DNA from: Cytophagales bacterium
GTDB taxonomy: Bacteria; Bacteroidota; Bacteroidia; Cytophagales; Cyclobacteriaceae
DNA length: 64,000 nucleotides
Reading direction: 5' to 3'
Assembly (NCBI GenBank): GCA_033344775.1
Contig: JAWPMT010000001.1
Location: forward strand, 1,087,721 to 1,151,720
Shown: piece by piece, positions 18,098-25,973 of the stretch
How the letters are laid out: each line of letters opens with the position of its first letter
Numbering within the stretch: the first letter of the stretch is position 1
Notes under the pieces: generated by a model
What the model saw: the letters and a program-made list of their open reading frames with translations, nothing else
Databases searched by the model: none
What the model was told of the DNA's origin: nothing
Made by a program: the position numbers and the translations under genes

Positions 18098-18970
18098 CTA
18101 TCGATGGTTTTCGTAAGTATTAGGCGGCAGTAAAAACAGCTCCTTAATCGGCTTTAATTCTTGATATGCCTTCACGATGCCCTGGAGCTGATCCACGGAG
18201 CGAATTCCGAGTACTGCAGTAGTAATCGCGTCATGTTGCAACACAAACTGCAAACTTGCTTTCAATGGATCTCCATGTTGTGACCATCGTTTCTTGAGTT
18301 CAGCCACTTGTTCTTCCGAATAACTCAGGTAGGGCTTCGCAGGCTTATTGACCAATATGCCACGAGCCAGCCCTCCCCTACTCAACACACCGATCCCTGA
18401 CTCTTGAAGGGCGCCCAATACGGATTCTTCAGGCCTTCGATCCAGGGCACTGTATTGCGACATCACACTGCTAATATTGGATCGCTGAATGTATTCCCGG
18501 ATCACATTCGGCCTAATTGATGAGATTCCATAAGCACGGATTTTACCGGATTCCTTCAATAACTCAAAGGCTTCAATGATCTCATCAATGGGATCTTCAA
18601 TGGTCCCGCCATGCAGTTGATACAGGTCCAAATAGTCTGTTTGCAAACGCCTCAGGCTATCTTCAACTGCCTTTAGCATATAAGCCTTATTTGGTCCCCA
18701 ATGCCATGTTTTTCCGTCTGGGTTCAGTACATTCCCAACTTTGGATGAAATGAATACCTCCTTTCTTTTATTAAAAAGCGCCTTACCAATGGTTTCCTCA
18801 TTAAATCCTTGATCGTAAAGATCTGCTGTATCAAAAAAATTGATCCCAAGATCAATGGCCTGGTGAATGATCTTTTCGTTTTCCTGATGATCCTGTCCTA
18901 ACGACATACCACCAAAAGCAATCTCACTAACTTCCAGTCCTGAATTTCCAAGTACCCTTGTCTTGATCAT
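18098..18970 (-). CDS. Aldo/keto reductase
   Basis: A 290-aa TIM-barrel oxidoreductase. The catalytic tetrad is visible: Asp47 and Tyr52 in FFDTADLYDQG, Lys77 in VFISSKVGN, and His118 in LYQLHGG. NADP(H)-binding residues are expected near the C-terminal segment VLGIRSVDQL. The substrate is unknown; family members reduce aldehydes, ketones or sugars in the cytoplasm. It is followed after 76 bases by dnaG and preceded after 25 bases by the VOC-family gene, a likely transcription unit of small metabolic enzymes. Confidence 0.95.
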   Translation of the reverse strand: MIKTRVLGNSGLEVSEIAFGGMSLGQDHQENEKIIHQAIDLGINFFDTADLYDQGFNEETIGKALFNKRKEVFISSKVGNVLNPDGKTWHWGPNKAYMLKAVEDSLRRLQTDYLDLYQLHGGTIEDPIDEIIEAFELLKESGKIRAYGISSIRPNVIREYIQRSNISSVMSQYSALDRRPEESVLGALQESGIGVLSRGGLARGILVNKPAKPYLSYSEEQVAELKKRWSQHGDPLKASLQFVLQHDAITTAVLGIRSVDQLQGIVKAYQELKPIKELFLLPPNTYENHR

Positions 18971-18995
18971 ACGTCAAAGTTAATAGGACTGGGTA

Positions 18996-19385
18996 CTAAA
19001 ACCCTCCTCCGGCGGGTGGTTCCCACAATTCAATCTTATTCCCCTCAGGGTCCATGATATGCAGAAATTTTCCATATTCATAAGATTCAATATCATCTAC
19101 AATATGTACTTCTGCAGCTTCGAGTTCTTTTTTCAGGGCCTCCAAATCCGCCACGCGATAATTGATCATGTATGGTTTGGCGGAAGGACCAAAGTAGTCC
19201 GTATCTTCTTTGAAAGGACTCCATTGCAAAAAGGTAGGTTCGTCAGGATTGTCAAAATCCCTTGATTTAAACATGTGTCCATAATCGTCAGTTTCGAAAC
19301 CTAGATTATCCGTATACCATTTTTTGAGTCCTGCAGGGTCTTGTGTCTTGAAGAAAATACCTCCGATTCCTGTTACTTTTTTCAT
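18996..19385 (-). CDS. VOC (glyoxalase/bleomycin-resistance) family protein
   Basis: A 129-aa protein starting MKKVTGIGGIFF. The longer frame to 19466 adds 27 residues unlike the family and is rejected. Two beta-alpha-beta-beta-beta modules are visible: GLKKWYTDNLGFETDDYGHMF, and the second half ending MDPEGNKIELWEPP with the metal-ligand glutamate of the family. VOC members include glyoxalases, dioxygenases and resistance proteins; the single-domain form usually dimerises. The substrate is unknown. It lies between SRPBCC and aldo/keto reductase genes on the same strand. Confidence 0.9.
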   Translation of the reverse strand: MKKVTGIGGIFFKTQDPAGLKKWYTDNLGFETDDYGHMFKSRDFDNPDEPTFLQWSPFKEDTDYFGPSAKPYMINYRVADLEALKKELEAAEVHIVDDIESYEYGKFLHIMDPEGNKIELWEPPAGGGF

Positions 19386-19489
19386 TTTCCTAGAAATTTT
19401 AAATTCATCACAAAGCAACAGGGGTTTCAGATGAATCACTTCACCCGAAAGGACGATTAGACACAAATCACCCTAAAGTATGAAGGTAT

Positions 19490-19870
19490 CTACTCTCTGT
19501 AAAAGTCGATCAGGGAGGAGAAATACAGGTTATTCCAGCCATCTACCATTTCCTCATAATCTTCATCTGGAATGTTCTTGTGATTGAGTTCGGCGGACGT
19601 GCCCTTGTTATGTGGATGTAGTTTTATGGTCACGATAGATTCGGAAGTTACCCCATCAAAATACCATTGCTGAACAATCTTCTTCCCAGGTTCGAATTCC
19701 AGGTTCTTCCCGACAATGGAGCCTTCCCAAAGAGAAAATTCCGAACCAGGTTCAGTGCTCATAACAGCTTCTTCTCCACTCCAGAGGTGAATGGTCAAGG
19801 GATGGGTAAGTGCCAGGTACACTTCCTCGGGGGTTGCCGGAATGATGAAATACTTCTTGTAATCTTTCAT
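19490..19870 (-). CDS. SRPBCC / AHSA1-like domain protein
   Basis: A 126-aa START-like protein. Motifs typical of the AHSA1 group are PATPEEVYLALTHPLTIHLW (11-30), the GSEFSLWEGSIVGKNLEF strand pair, and the C-terminal helix MVDGWNNLYFSSLIDFY. The fold forms a deep hydrophobic cavity for small ligands; bacterial members are mostly uncharacterised. It lies 104 bases upstream of the VOC gene. An 8-bp inverted repeat occurs 28 bases before its start. Confidence 0.9.
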   Translation of the reverse strand: MKDYKKYFIIPATPEEVYLALTHPLTIHLWSGEEAVMSTEPGSEFSLWEGSIVGKNLEFEPGKKIVQQWYFDGVTSESIVTIKLHPHNKGTSAELNHKNIPDEDYEEMVDGWNNLYFSSLIDFYRE

Positions 19871-19897
19871 TTAGTCGCAAGCTACAAAAAGGAAGAT

Positions 19898-19922
19898 ATT
19901 CAATGATCTTGTTCCATTGAAT
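19898..19922. repeat. Perfect 8-bp inverted repeat upstream of the SRPBCC gene
   Basis: ATTCAATG (19898-19905), nine-base loop, CATTGAAT (19915-19922). It lies 28 bases before the SRPBCC start and downstream of the CoA-binding gene. It could be an operator or a weak AT-rich transcription end; no T-tract follows on the minus strand, so a standard terminator is not supported. Confidence 0.35.
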
Positions 19923-19990
19923 TAATCCGATGATTGCTCTATTCGGCTAACGCAAACTAACTTCCCCCCTAAACGAACACTCTTCTGAGA

Positions 19991-20494
19991 TTAAAAGAAT
20001 CGGGCCGCTTTTTTTGCCGTAATGATCTCTGTGTTCATTCCTACCCAATGCAGATTACCATTGTAACGTCCATGTTCCATTTTCACACATCGATCCATGA
20101 TCACATCCAGGCCATTTTCCACAGCCAGCTTTGCTGCATCACGATTCACTATGGACAATTGCATCCAAATAGCCTTTGCTCCTACTTCAATCGCTTCCTG
20201 AACAATTGCCTCGCAATCTTGTGGTCGCCGGAAAATATCGACGATATCAATCTTATCCGGTACACTTTTTAAATCCGGGTAACTCTTCTCTCCAAGAATT
20301 TCTTCCTTCATTGGATTCACCGGAATGACATTGAAACCTTCTGATTTTAAATAGGACCCAACAAAATTACTGGCACGTTGGGGCTTGTCAGACAACCCTA
20401 CAATAGCAATGTTCTGTGAAAAGTGCAGTAATTGCCTGATCACATCAGGGTTTTGATACGCTTCACGCTCTCCTACTGAGAGGCTGGTGTTCAT
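19991..20494 (-). CDS. CoA-binding domain protein (YccU-like)
   Basis: A 167-aa Rossmann-like protein of the short CoA-binding family. The nucleotide loop is AIVGLSDKPQRASNFVGSYL, followed by GFNVIPVNP and the IDIVDIFRRPQDC segment; GAKAIWMQLSI and MDRCVKMEH complete the family pattern. The start at 20494 is chosen because it overlaps the metY-like stop as ATGA; the longer frame to 20530 would overlap that gene by 40 bases. Family members bind CoA, but the reaction is unknown. Coupling to the sulfhydrylase gene suggests a shared role in sulfur or acyl metabolism, which is only an inference. Confidence 0.9.
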   Translation of the reverse strand: MNTSLSVGEREAYQNPDVIRQLLHFSQNIAIVGLSDKPQRASNFVGSYLKSEGFNVIPVNPMKEEILGEKSYPDLKSVPDKIDIVDIFRRPQDCEAIVQEAIEVGAKAIWMQLSIVNRDAAKLAVENGLDVIMDRCVKMEHGRYNGNLHWVGMNTEIITAKKAARFF

Positions 20495-21789
20495 TGAGAT
20501 ATCGCACGAAAGGCTTGTTCCAAGTCCCATATTAAGTCTTCTGTAGTTTCTAATCCAACTGATAATCTAATCAGGCCAGGTGATATTCCAGCCTGCTCTA
20601 ATTCTTCTTGTGATAGTTGCTGATGTGTGGTTGATCCGGGATGCAAGACCAGGCTCTTCACATCTCCAAGATTAGCCACGTGACTAAATAATTGCAATTC
20701 CTCTAAAAACCGCTTACCCGCTTCTCGGCTTGAATGCCCATTAACTGGTTTTATTCCAAAAGAGAACACAGAGCCTGAACCCTTTGGAAGGTATTTTTTC
20801 GCCCTCTCGTAATGTTCATGGCTCTTGAGACCCGAATAATTCACCCATTCCACCTGATCATGCCCCTCGAGATAGGTAGCAATTTTCATGGCATTTTGAA
20901 TGTGGCGGTCCATACGCACCGATAAGGTCTCCAAGCCATTGACCAAATTGAATGCATCGAACGCTGATAAAGAGGTTCCTACATCTCTCAGAGTTTCCAC
21001 ACGCGCTTTCATCAAAAAGCCGTAGTGTCCGAAAGTTTCATAGAATTTCAACCCATGGTACGGCGCCGATGGTTCTGCAATGGTTGGGTAATTGCTGTAA
21101 TCGAACTTTCCCGACTCCACAATCACTCCTGCCACACCAGTACCGTGTCCATTGATGAACTTAGTCGCAGAATGGATCACAATATCCGCTCCCAATGAAA
21201 GCGGCTGGCACAAATACGGGGATGCCAGGGTATTGTCAATGATCAAAGGCATATTATGCGTCTTTGCCAAAGCAGAAATCTCTTCAAATGGGAACACGCT
21301 TCCTTGTGGATTACCAATGGTCTCTCCATAGAGTGCTTTTGTGTTGGAATTGATCTTCTCCTCCCATAATTCCGGTTGATTTGGGTCCACAAAATGAACC
21401 TTGATCGAAAGTTTCTTCAAGGTATGCTCAAATTGGGTGTAAGTCCCGCCGTAAAGATGTGAGGAAGCCACCACCTCGTCTCCCGGTTGCAGCAAAGTCA
21501 TTAACGCCACAAACTGCGCGGCCATTCCACTTGACACAGCGACAGCCCCTGTTCCTCCTTCCAGGCTAGCGATACGTTCTTCAAAAACCGCAACAGTCGG
21601 GTTCATCAATCGGGAATAAATATTTCCGTATTGCTTCAATTCAAAGAGTGAGGCTGCCTGCTCAGGGCTATCAAATACAAAACCGGCTGAAGGATAGATC
21701 GGAACTGCTCGTGCTCCGGTATGCGGGTCCGGAATGTGACCAGCATGTAACATACGAGTCTCGAATCCGAATTTTTTTCTTTCTGACAT
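20491..21789 (-). CDS. metY: O-acetylhomoserine aminocarboxypropyltransferase (sulfhydrylase)
   Basis: A 432-aa enzyme of the Cys/Met-metabolism PLP family. The Schiff-base lysine is Lys210 in IHSATKFINGHGT. Other cofactor contacts are YSRLMNPTV (Tyr/Arg near 58-60), SSGMAAQF and IIDNTLASPYLC. The length and the GHGT and HPGSTTHQQL motifs fit the homoserine sulfhydrylase group better than cystathionine gamma-synthase, which is shorter. It makes homocysteine (or methionine from methanethiol) from O-acetylhomoserine. A palindrome lies upstream at 21856-21873. It is translationally coupled to the CoA-binding protein. Confidence 0.93.
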   Translation of the reverse strand: MSERKKFGFETRMLHAGHIPDPHTGARAVPIYPSAGFVFDSPEQAASLFELKQYGNIYSRLMNPTVAVFEERIASLEGGTGAVAVSSGMAAQFVALMTLLQPGDEVVASSHLYGGTYTQFEHTLKKLSIKVHFVDPNQPELWEEKINSNTKALYGETIGNPQGSVFPFEEISALAKTHNMPLIIDNTLASPYLCQPLSLGADIVIHSATKFINGHGTGVAGVIVESGKFDYSNYPTIAEPSAPYHGLKFYETFGHYGFLMKARVETLRDVGTSLSAFDAFNLVNGLETLSVRMDRHIQNAMKIATYLEGHDQVEWVNYSGLKSHEHYERAKKYLPKGSGSVFSFGIKPVNGHSSREAGKRFLEELQLFSHVANLGDVKSLVLHPGSTTHQQLSQEELEQAGISPGLIRLSVGLETTEDLIWDLEQAFRAISQ

Positions 21790-21855
21790 GGAAATTTTAG
21801 TATCGCTGGCAATTTAAACCAAATGCCTCCGAAAAAAATTCGAGCTTACAGGGAC

Positions 21856-21873
21856 GGTCATGTGGTAATGACC
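21856..21873. promoter_or_regulatory. Palindrome upstream of metY-like gene
   Basis: GGTCAT (21856-21861), six-base loop GTGGTA, ATGACC (21868-21873). It lies 67 bases before the metY-like start, in the only gap between that gene and the lipoprotein upstream. It could be an operator for a methionine or sulfur regulator. I compared the region with SAM riboswitch signatures that I know and saw no match. Confidence 0.3.
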
Positions 21874-21910
21874 AAATGTTCGTCCAGCAGACAAAATGAA
21901 TCACCAAGTA

Positions 21911-23287
21911 TTATTCCACGATGGATAATTCCCAAATCCGTGCCGGAGCGGATGCATGAGTATGCTGCGGTTGCGTATCAGTGGATCCACTGATCAATAA
22001 TTTGCTCCCATCTTCACTAAAGGTGATACCAATAGGTCTATTGATGTCTGCAGTCAGTGCACCACCTCTGGGGATTCCTCTGCTACCTGATCCAGCAAAA
22101 ACGGTCACATCTCCATCAAGGGTTACTTTATATATCCTACTATCGCCTGTACTGGCCACATAAATGGCGTCTTCGTGATAGGTTAGGTATCCTAACCACA
22201 TGATATAAATATCTGCAGGGAAATTCTCAGGAATAGCTGTTGGAATCTCTGCGAATTCCGAAACAACTCCTTCCGGGGTAATTTTCGAAATTAAACCACG
22301 TTCAATGTTATGACTGACATAAAGATTGCCCGTCTCATCACCTGTAATTCCCCTGGCGTTTTCAGGAATATTTGCGAATATTTCATTTTCATTCGTCTCC
22401 AAATTCCATTTTAAGATGGTCCTGGATTCCGGGTTTACGACAAATAATTCCTGATTATCGTTGACGTACACACCATCATTACCTTCAACTGAAAAATTAT
22501 TCAACACAATCGTAGATGCCCTTCCATCAGCATCTATTTTTAAAACCCGGGCATAGTTCAGAATTGATTGATAGACATTTCCGTCCTGATCCCGTGTATT
22601 CCCTCCTAACATCCGGTGAGGCCCATTCCAAAGGTTGATGGTACCTGAATTACTCATTTGATAGACCGGAAAAACTTCCGAATCATCTTCAGAAAGCACT
22701 CCTACCATATTGTAGCTTCCCATGATTACATCACCCTGAGCATTTAATGTAAGGCTGCCGGCACCAGGAGAAAAAGCATTCTCAAACCCCGGAAATTCAT
22801 TGGTAAAATTGCTTATTAAGTTATTCTGTTTTAAAGTGATTGATTCCTCAGCGACCAACAATGAAGTAGAAAATGTTTTTGAATCTGCAGGTATGCTTAA
22901 TACGCCAACCTTATATTCAACATCTTCTGTTAAAAGATCACCATCCGTATCACGAGAATCCTGAGTAAAAGTAATTCCTTGAATAGGAAATATATCGTCT
23001 GGTGAAGCAGACTCAAAATAAGGTGAACTATTGGCCTCGGTAAGTGATAGCGTTCCATTAGAAGCCTTAAAGACAACAGCTCTATATGCAGCGATATTGT
23101 CATTTTCGAACTGTTCGCTCACAAATATCTCTAAATCAGCCCCATTACCTGCATTTCCATTATCAGCAGGAGTAATTCCCCGAACTGGGTCTAATGGAAA
23201 AGGGTCTTCAGTATTACAAGCTATAAGGAGAAAAAGTACTCCAAGAAAACCAGGAGAGAAATTTCGATAAACGTAAGTAGTAAACAT
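21911..23287 (-). CDS. NHL/SMP-30-like beta-propeller lipoprotein
   Basis: A 458-aa lipoprotein with the signal sequence FLGVLFLLIAC-N (lipobox near residue 24). The N-terminal part (to about 180) is a degenerate beta region. The C-terminal part carries repeated propeller strands of NHL type: GNVYQSILNYARVLKIDADG, NGDVYVN-like blades, ARGITGDETGNLYVSHN, and INRPIGITFSEDGSKLLISG near the end. NHL propellers bind ligands or partner proteins, and some hydrolyse lactones; no catalytic set is clear here. It lies 172 bases downstream of the next lipoprotein on the same strand. Confidence 0.8.
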   Translation of the reverse strand: MFTTYVYRNFSPGFLGVLFLLIACNTEDPFPLDPVRGITPADNGNAGNGADLEIFVSEQFENDNIAAYRAVVFKASNGTLSLTEANSSPYFESASPDDIFPIQGITFTQDSRDTDGDLLTEDVEYKVGVLSIPADSKTFSTSLLVAEESITLKQNNLISNFTNEFPGFENAFSPGAGSLTLNAQGDVIMGSYNMVGVLSEDDSEVFPVYQMSNSGTINLWNGPHRMLGGNTRDQDGNVYQSILNYARVLKIDADGRASTIVLNNFSVEGNDGVYVNDNQELFVVNPESRTILKWNLETNENEIFANIPENARGITGDETGNLYVSHNIERGLISKITPEGVVSEFAEIPTAIPENFPADIYIMWLGYLTYHEDAIYVASTGDSRIYKVTLDGDVTVFAGSGSRGIPRGGALTADINRPIGITFSEDGSKLLISGSTDTQPQHTHASAPARIWELSIVE

Positions 23288-23459
23288 GATGGTTGGCTTG
23301 ATTCAAGAATATAACAACCATGAATCTGATAACCTTATGAGGTGTTTGAATTGGAGTCAGGATATTAAACAGCTCGCCGACAAATCAAAATTGACAACTA
23401 CAAAATCCGACCAAGAAAAAAGATGGTAGTATGGTCAATCCAGATTTCTCAATAATGAA

Positions 23460-24854
23460 TTACTGAGCGATATCTCCCTCTTGATTGAGTCGCATTAAGG
23501 AAATTAAGGTGTTTCCACTACCAAAATCAACCGTACTAAGGATCATGATATCGCCAGAAGGCAAAACCACGATATCTTCTCCAACATCACTGCCTGCTGA
23601 AAGACCGTAGTTTCTTCTTGACGCACCCACTTCATTTCCAGATTGATCTAATTGCGAGACCAAAATTTCAGAGTTCTTATCTGGATAATTTAGAAATTCT
23701 CCAACAACTACGTAGTTTCCATTGCGGCCAATCGCAATACCGTATCCATTTCCTTCCGGATTAGGAACTACGACTGGAGGGTTCTCTAAATCAGTAATGC
23801 CTAAATCAATTTCCTTTCCAATTTCCATACTAACCGCTTCTGCTGAAGTGTAGGTATAGTTGATGAAAAATGGTCGGGTATCGGCTCCAGCTTTTGAGGA
23901 AATTCCGGTAACGACATATCCCGAAGGTCTTTTGAATACCGCAGTAGCTACATCATCGAAATCTTCTTGCCCATCGATCATAAAACCACTCGCCAAACCA
24001 TCGTTAGGAGAAGCCAATTCATTGATAGGAAGTAGAATCACATTTCGCCCCTGAGAAGATAACTCTTTATCGCTAGTCCCAATTATTACGAAATTATCTT
24101 CCTCAAACTCGTCGATATAAATCCCTTCATCATCTCCTTCGAATCCACGGGTTCTTCTCCACAATACCGAGTCAGTTTCCATGTTTACTCGCGCGATGAA
24201 AATCTGTGTTTCATTGTCCGGTATACCAGATATGTCTGCAATAGGATCACCAGACTCTTCAAAATTGGAGGAACCGGTAACAATCAGGTCATTGGATCCG
24301 TCTGATGTTCGAACAACATCCAATCCCCGTAGGTTAAATCCTTCAAGCGCGTTATCTACTGTGTCAACCACCTCGATAATCAAATCTCTAATAGGGTCCA
24401 GATTTTCATTCAATTCCTGAATGAAAATTACGGAATGAGGGTTATTGGCTCCAAGATCGCGGCTGGAGGTTCCTACTATAACAAATCCTTCATCTTCGAC
24501 AAGAATGGCACCTGGCTCATCTTCTCCTCCTCCATTCCCTTCTGGGTCCTGATCACGATAATCAAAAACCTGAGTAGCAATTTCATTTCCGCCCATATCC
24601 ACTCGACGCACTACCACATCTCTGTCGATGCGTTCACCGACTGTTGAAACCTGAGACCCCAGAATAATGAGGCTTGAACCAATTGTTCCGGGCCCAATCG
24701 GATCATATACCAGATCCACGCCTATTTGAGAACCGTCGACCCCATAGTATTTCACAAAAGTATCTTGTGGATCAGGACTATCGCTATCAGAAATCTCACA
24801 ACCAAAGAGTAAGATTAAAAACGAAACGTATAGATAGATATGAGTTTTTTTCAC
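23460..24854 (-). CDS. Lipoprotein with repeated propeller-like motifs
   Basis: A 464-aa lipoprotein (signal FLILLFGC-E). After an Asp/Ser/Pro-rich linker, the body repeats a motif of the type dd-GFVIVGTSSRDL: EDNFVIIGTSDKEL, PSGYVVTGISSKAG and NGNYVVVGEFLNY, spaced about 70-80 residues, typical of beta-propeller blades. Function is unknown. It lies only nine bases after the outer membrane barrel gene, so it is co-transcribed with that gene and probably with the nSTAND1 gene. A binding or sensing role at the cell surface or periplasm is an inference. Confidence 0.82.
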   Translation of the reverse strand: MKKTHIYLYVSFLILLFGCEISDSDSPDPQDTFVKYYGVDGSQIGVDLVYDPIGPGTIGSSLIILGSQVSTVGERIDRDVVVRRVDMGGNEIATQVFDYRDQDPEGNGGGEDEPGAILVEDEGFVIVGTSSRDLGANNPHSVIFIQELNENLDPIRDLIIEVVDTVDNALEGFNLRGLDVVRTSDGSNDLIVTGSSNFEESGDPIADISGIPDNETQIFIARVNMETDSVLWRRTRGFEGDDEGIYIDEFEEDNFVIIGTSDKELSSQGRNVILLPINELASPNDGLASGFMIDGQEDFDDVATAVFKRPSGYVVTGISSKAGADTRPFFINYTYTSAEAVSMEIGKEIDLGITDLENPPVVVPNPEGNGYGIAIGRNGNYVVVGEFLNYPDKNSEILVSQLDQSGNEVGASRRNYGLSAGSDVGEDIVVLPSGDIMILSTVDFGSGNTLISLMRLNQEGDIAQ

Positions 24855-24863
24855 AACAAGTAC

Positions 24864-25943
24864 TTATTTCCGTTTAGGATTGTAGATAGACTGTATCCAT
24901 CCAAGAGAAAAAGAAACAAAATCCAGTGTCAGGTTATCTTCCACATGTCCTATATCATATAGAATCACCTGATTGCTGTATCTATTTTCGGCTTTGATGT
25001 AATTGATAAAACTCTTGTCATATCTGAATTCGGCCGTAATAAAATTCGTTTTTACTGGTAATTTGACACCAAGTCCGGCAGTCAATGAAAAATTAATTTC
25101 ATTCACCTGATCAAAAGTTGTCAGGTCTCCATTTCCCTGTCCCAGGGTAAAGGTAGTACCCCCGTCCCTTGAAGCTTCTGTATACTGAGCAGTCAATAAA
25201 TAGTCGAATGAGCCACCAATAAACACGTATGGCTTGACACCTGTTCTCTTGCCATAGTTATAAGTATATCTCAAATACAGCGGTACTCGCAGGTAGGTTT
25301 GTGCATTAACGACTTGATTGTCAAATGCATCATCATTGAAGTCGTTATTCACGGCGTAGCTGCTAAAACGATATTGGAATCCGCCAACAGCCTCTACGCC
25401 ATACCTTAAATATTTCTCAAAGGTGGCTTCTGCCATAAAACCAATGGCCCTGGTACCTTCACTATTGCTTTCACCATTGTAGAACTTATTATCTGGATCT
25501 GCATTGGCCGTGGTAAACTTCTGAAAAGAATTGGGAAGACTCGTATTTGTCCCTAGTCGAAAACCAAGTCTAAAAATTGGTTCAGTCTGAAATTGGCTAT
25601 ACAGGTAAAAAAGTTCAGCAGGATCCACTCGTTCGTCTAATAAATGCTCAGGATCTTCCTTCAATAAGTTTACCAGTGATTTATCCGCACTTGGTTCATC
25701 ATCCGTGAATATATGAACCAGCGTTAGGATCTTATGAGCACGAATTCGCTCTGCTTTATTGAATCCACCTTCTTTGGAATTCTTAAAACAGTCGCCGATC
25801 AAGGTTGGGATATTCGCTAATCTTCCTGCCTCATATTCTCGTTCCGCCTGGGTCAATCGCTGACTACAGCTTTGACCATACAAGTGCAGCGTAAACAAGC
25901 TTAATACAATTACTGGCAGTATTCTTTTTGTCATCATCAACAA
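24864..25943 (-). CDS. Outer membrane beta-barrel protein with helical N-terminal domain
   Basis: A 359-aa protein. It has a signal peptide (KRILPVIVLSLFTLHLYG-QS), a helical TPR-like N-terminal region (residues 25-115, with LTQAEREYEAGRLANIPTL and RAHKILTLVHIF), and a PorT-like beta-barrel from about 120 to the end, with alternating Tyr/Gly strands such as RVPLYLRYTYNYG and FITAEFRYDKSF. The barrel ends with a Trp/aromatic strand (FVSFSLGWIQSIY). It lies 30 bases after the nSTAND1 gene and nine bases before the next lipoprotein, which suggests a common operon. An envelope output or input for the ATPase is a guess from position. Confidence 0.85.
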   Translation of the reverse strand: MLMMTKRILPVIVLSLFTLHLYGQSCSQRLTQAEREYEAGRLANIPTLIGDCFKNSKEGGFNKAERIRAHKILTLVHIFTDDEPSADKSLVNLLKEDPEHLLDERVDPAELFYLYSQFQTEPIFRLGFRLGTNTSLPNSFQKFTTANADPDNKFYNGESNSEGTRAIGFMAEATFEKYLRYGVEAVGGFQYRFSSYAVNNDFNDDAFDNQVVNAQTYLRVPLYLRYTYNYGKRTGVKPYVFIGGSFDYLLTAQYTEASRDGGTTFTLGQGNGDLTTFDQVNEINFSLTAGLGVKLPVKTNFITAEFRYDKSFINYIKAENRYSNQVILYDIGHVEDNLTLDFVSFSLGWIQSIYNPKRK

Positions 25944-25973
25944 TCTTTCAAAATAAGATCGATAAGTTTAGCA

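Noticed and set aside
21790-21910. SAM riboswitch upstream of the metY-like gene
   Set aside because: I saw no conserved SAM-I or SAM-II core, only a simple palindrome.
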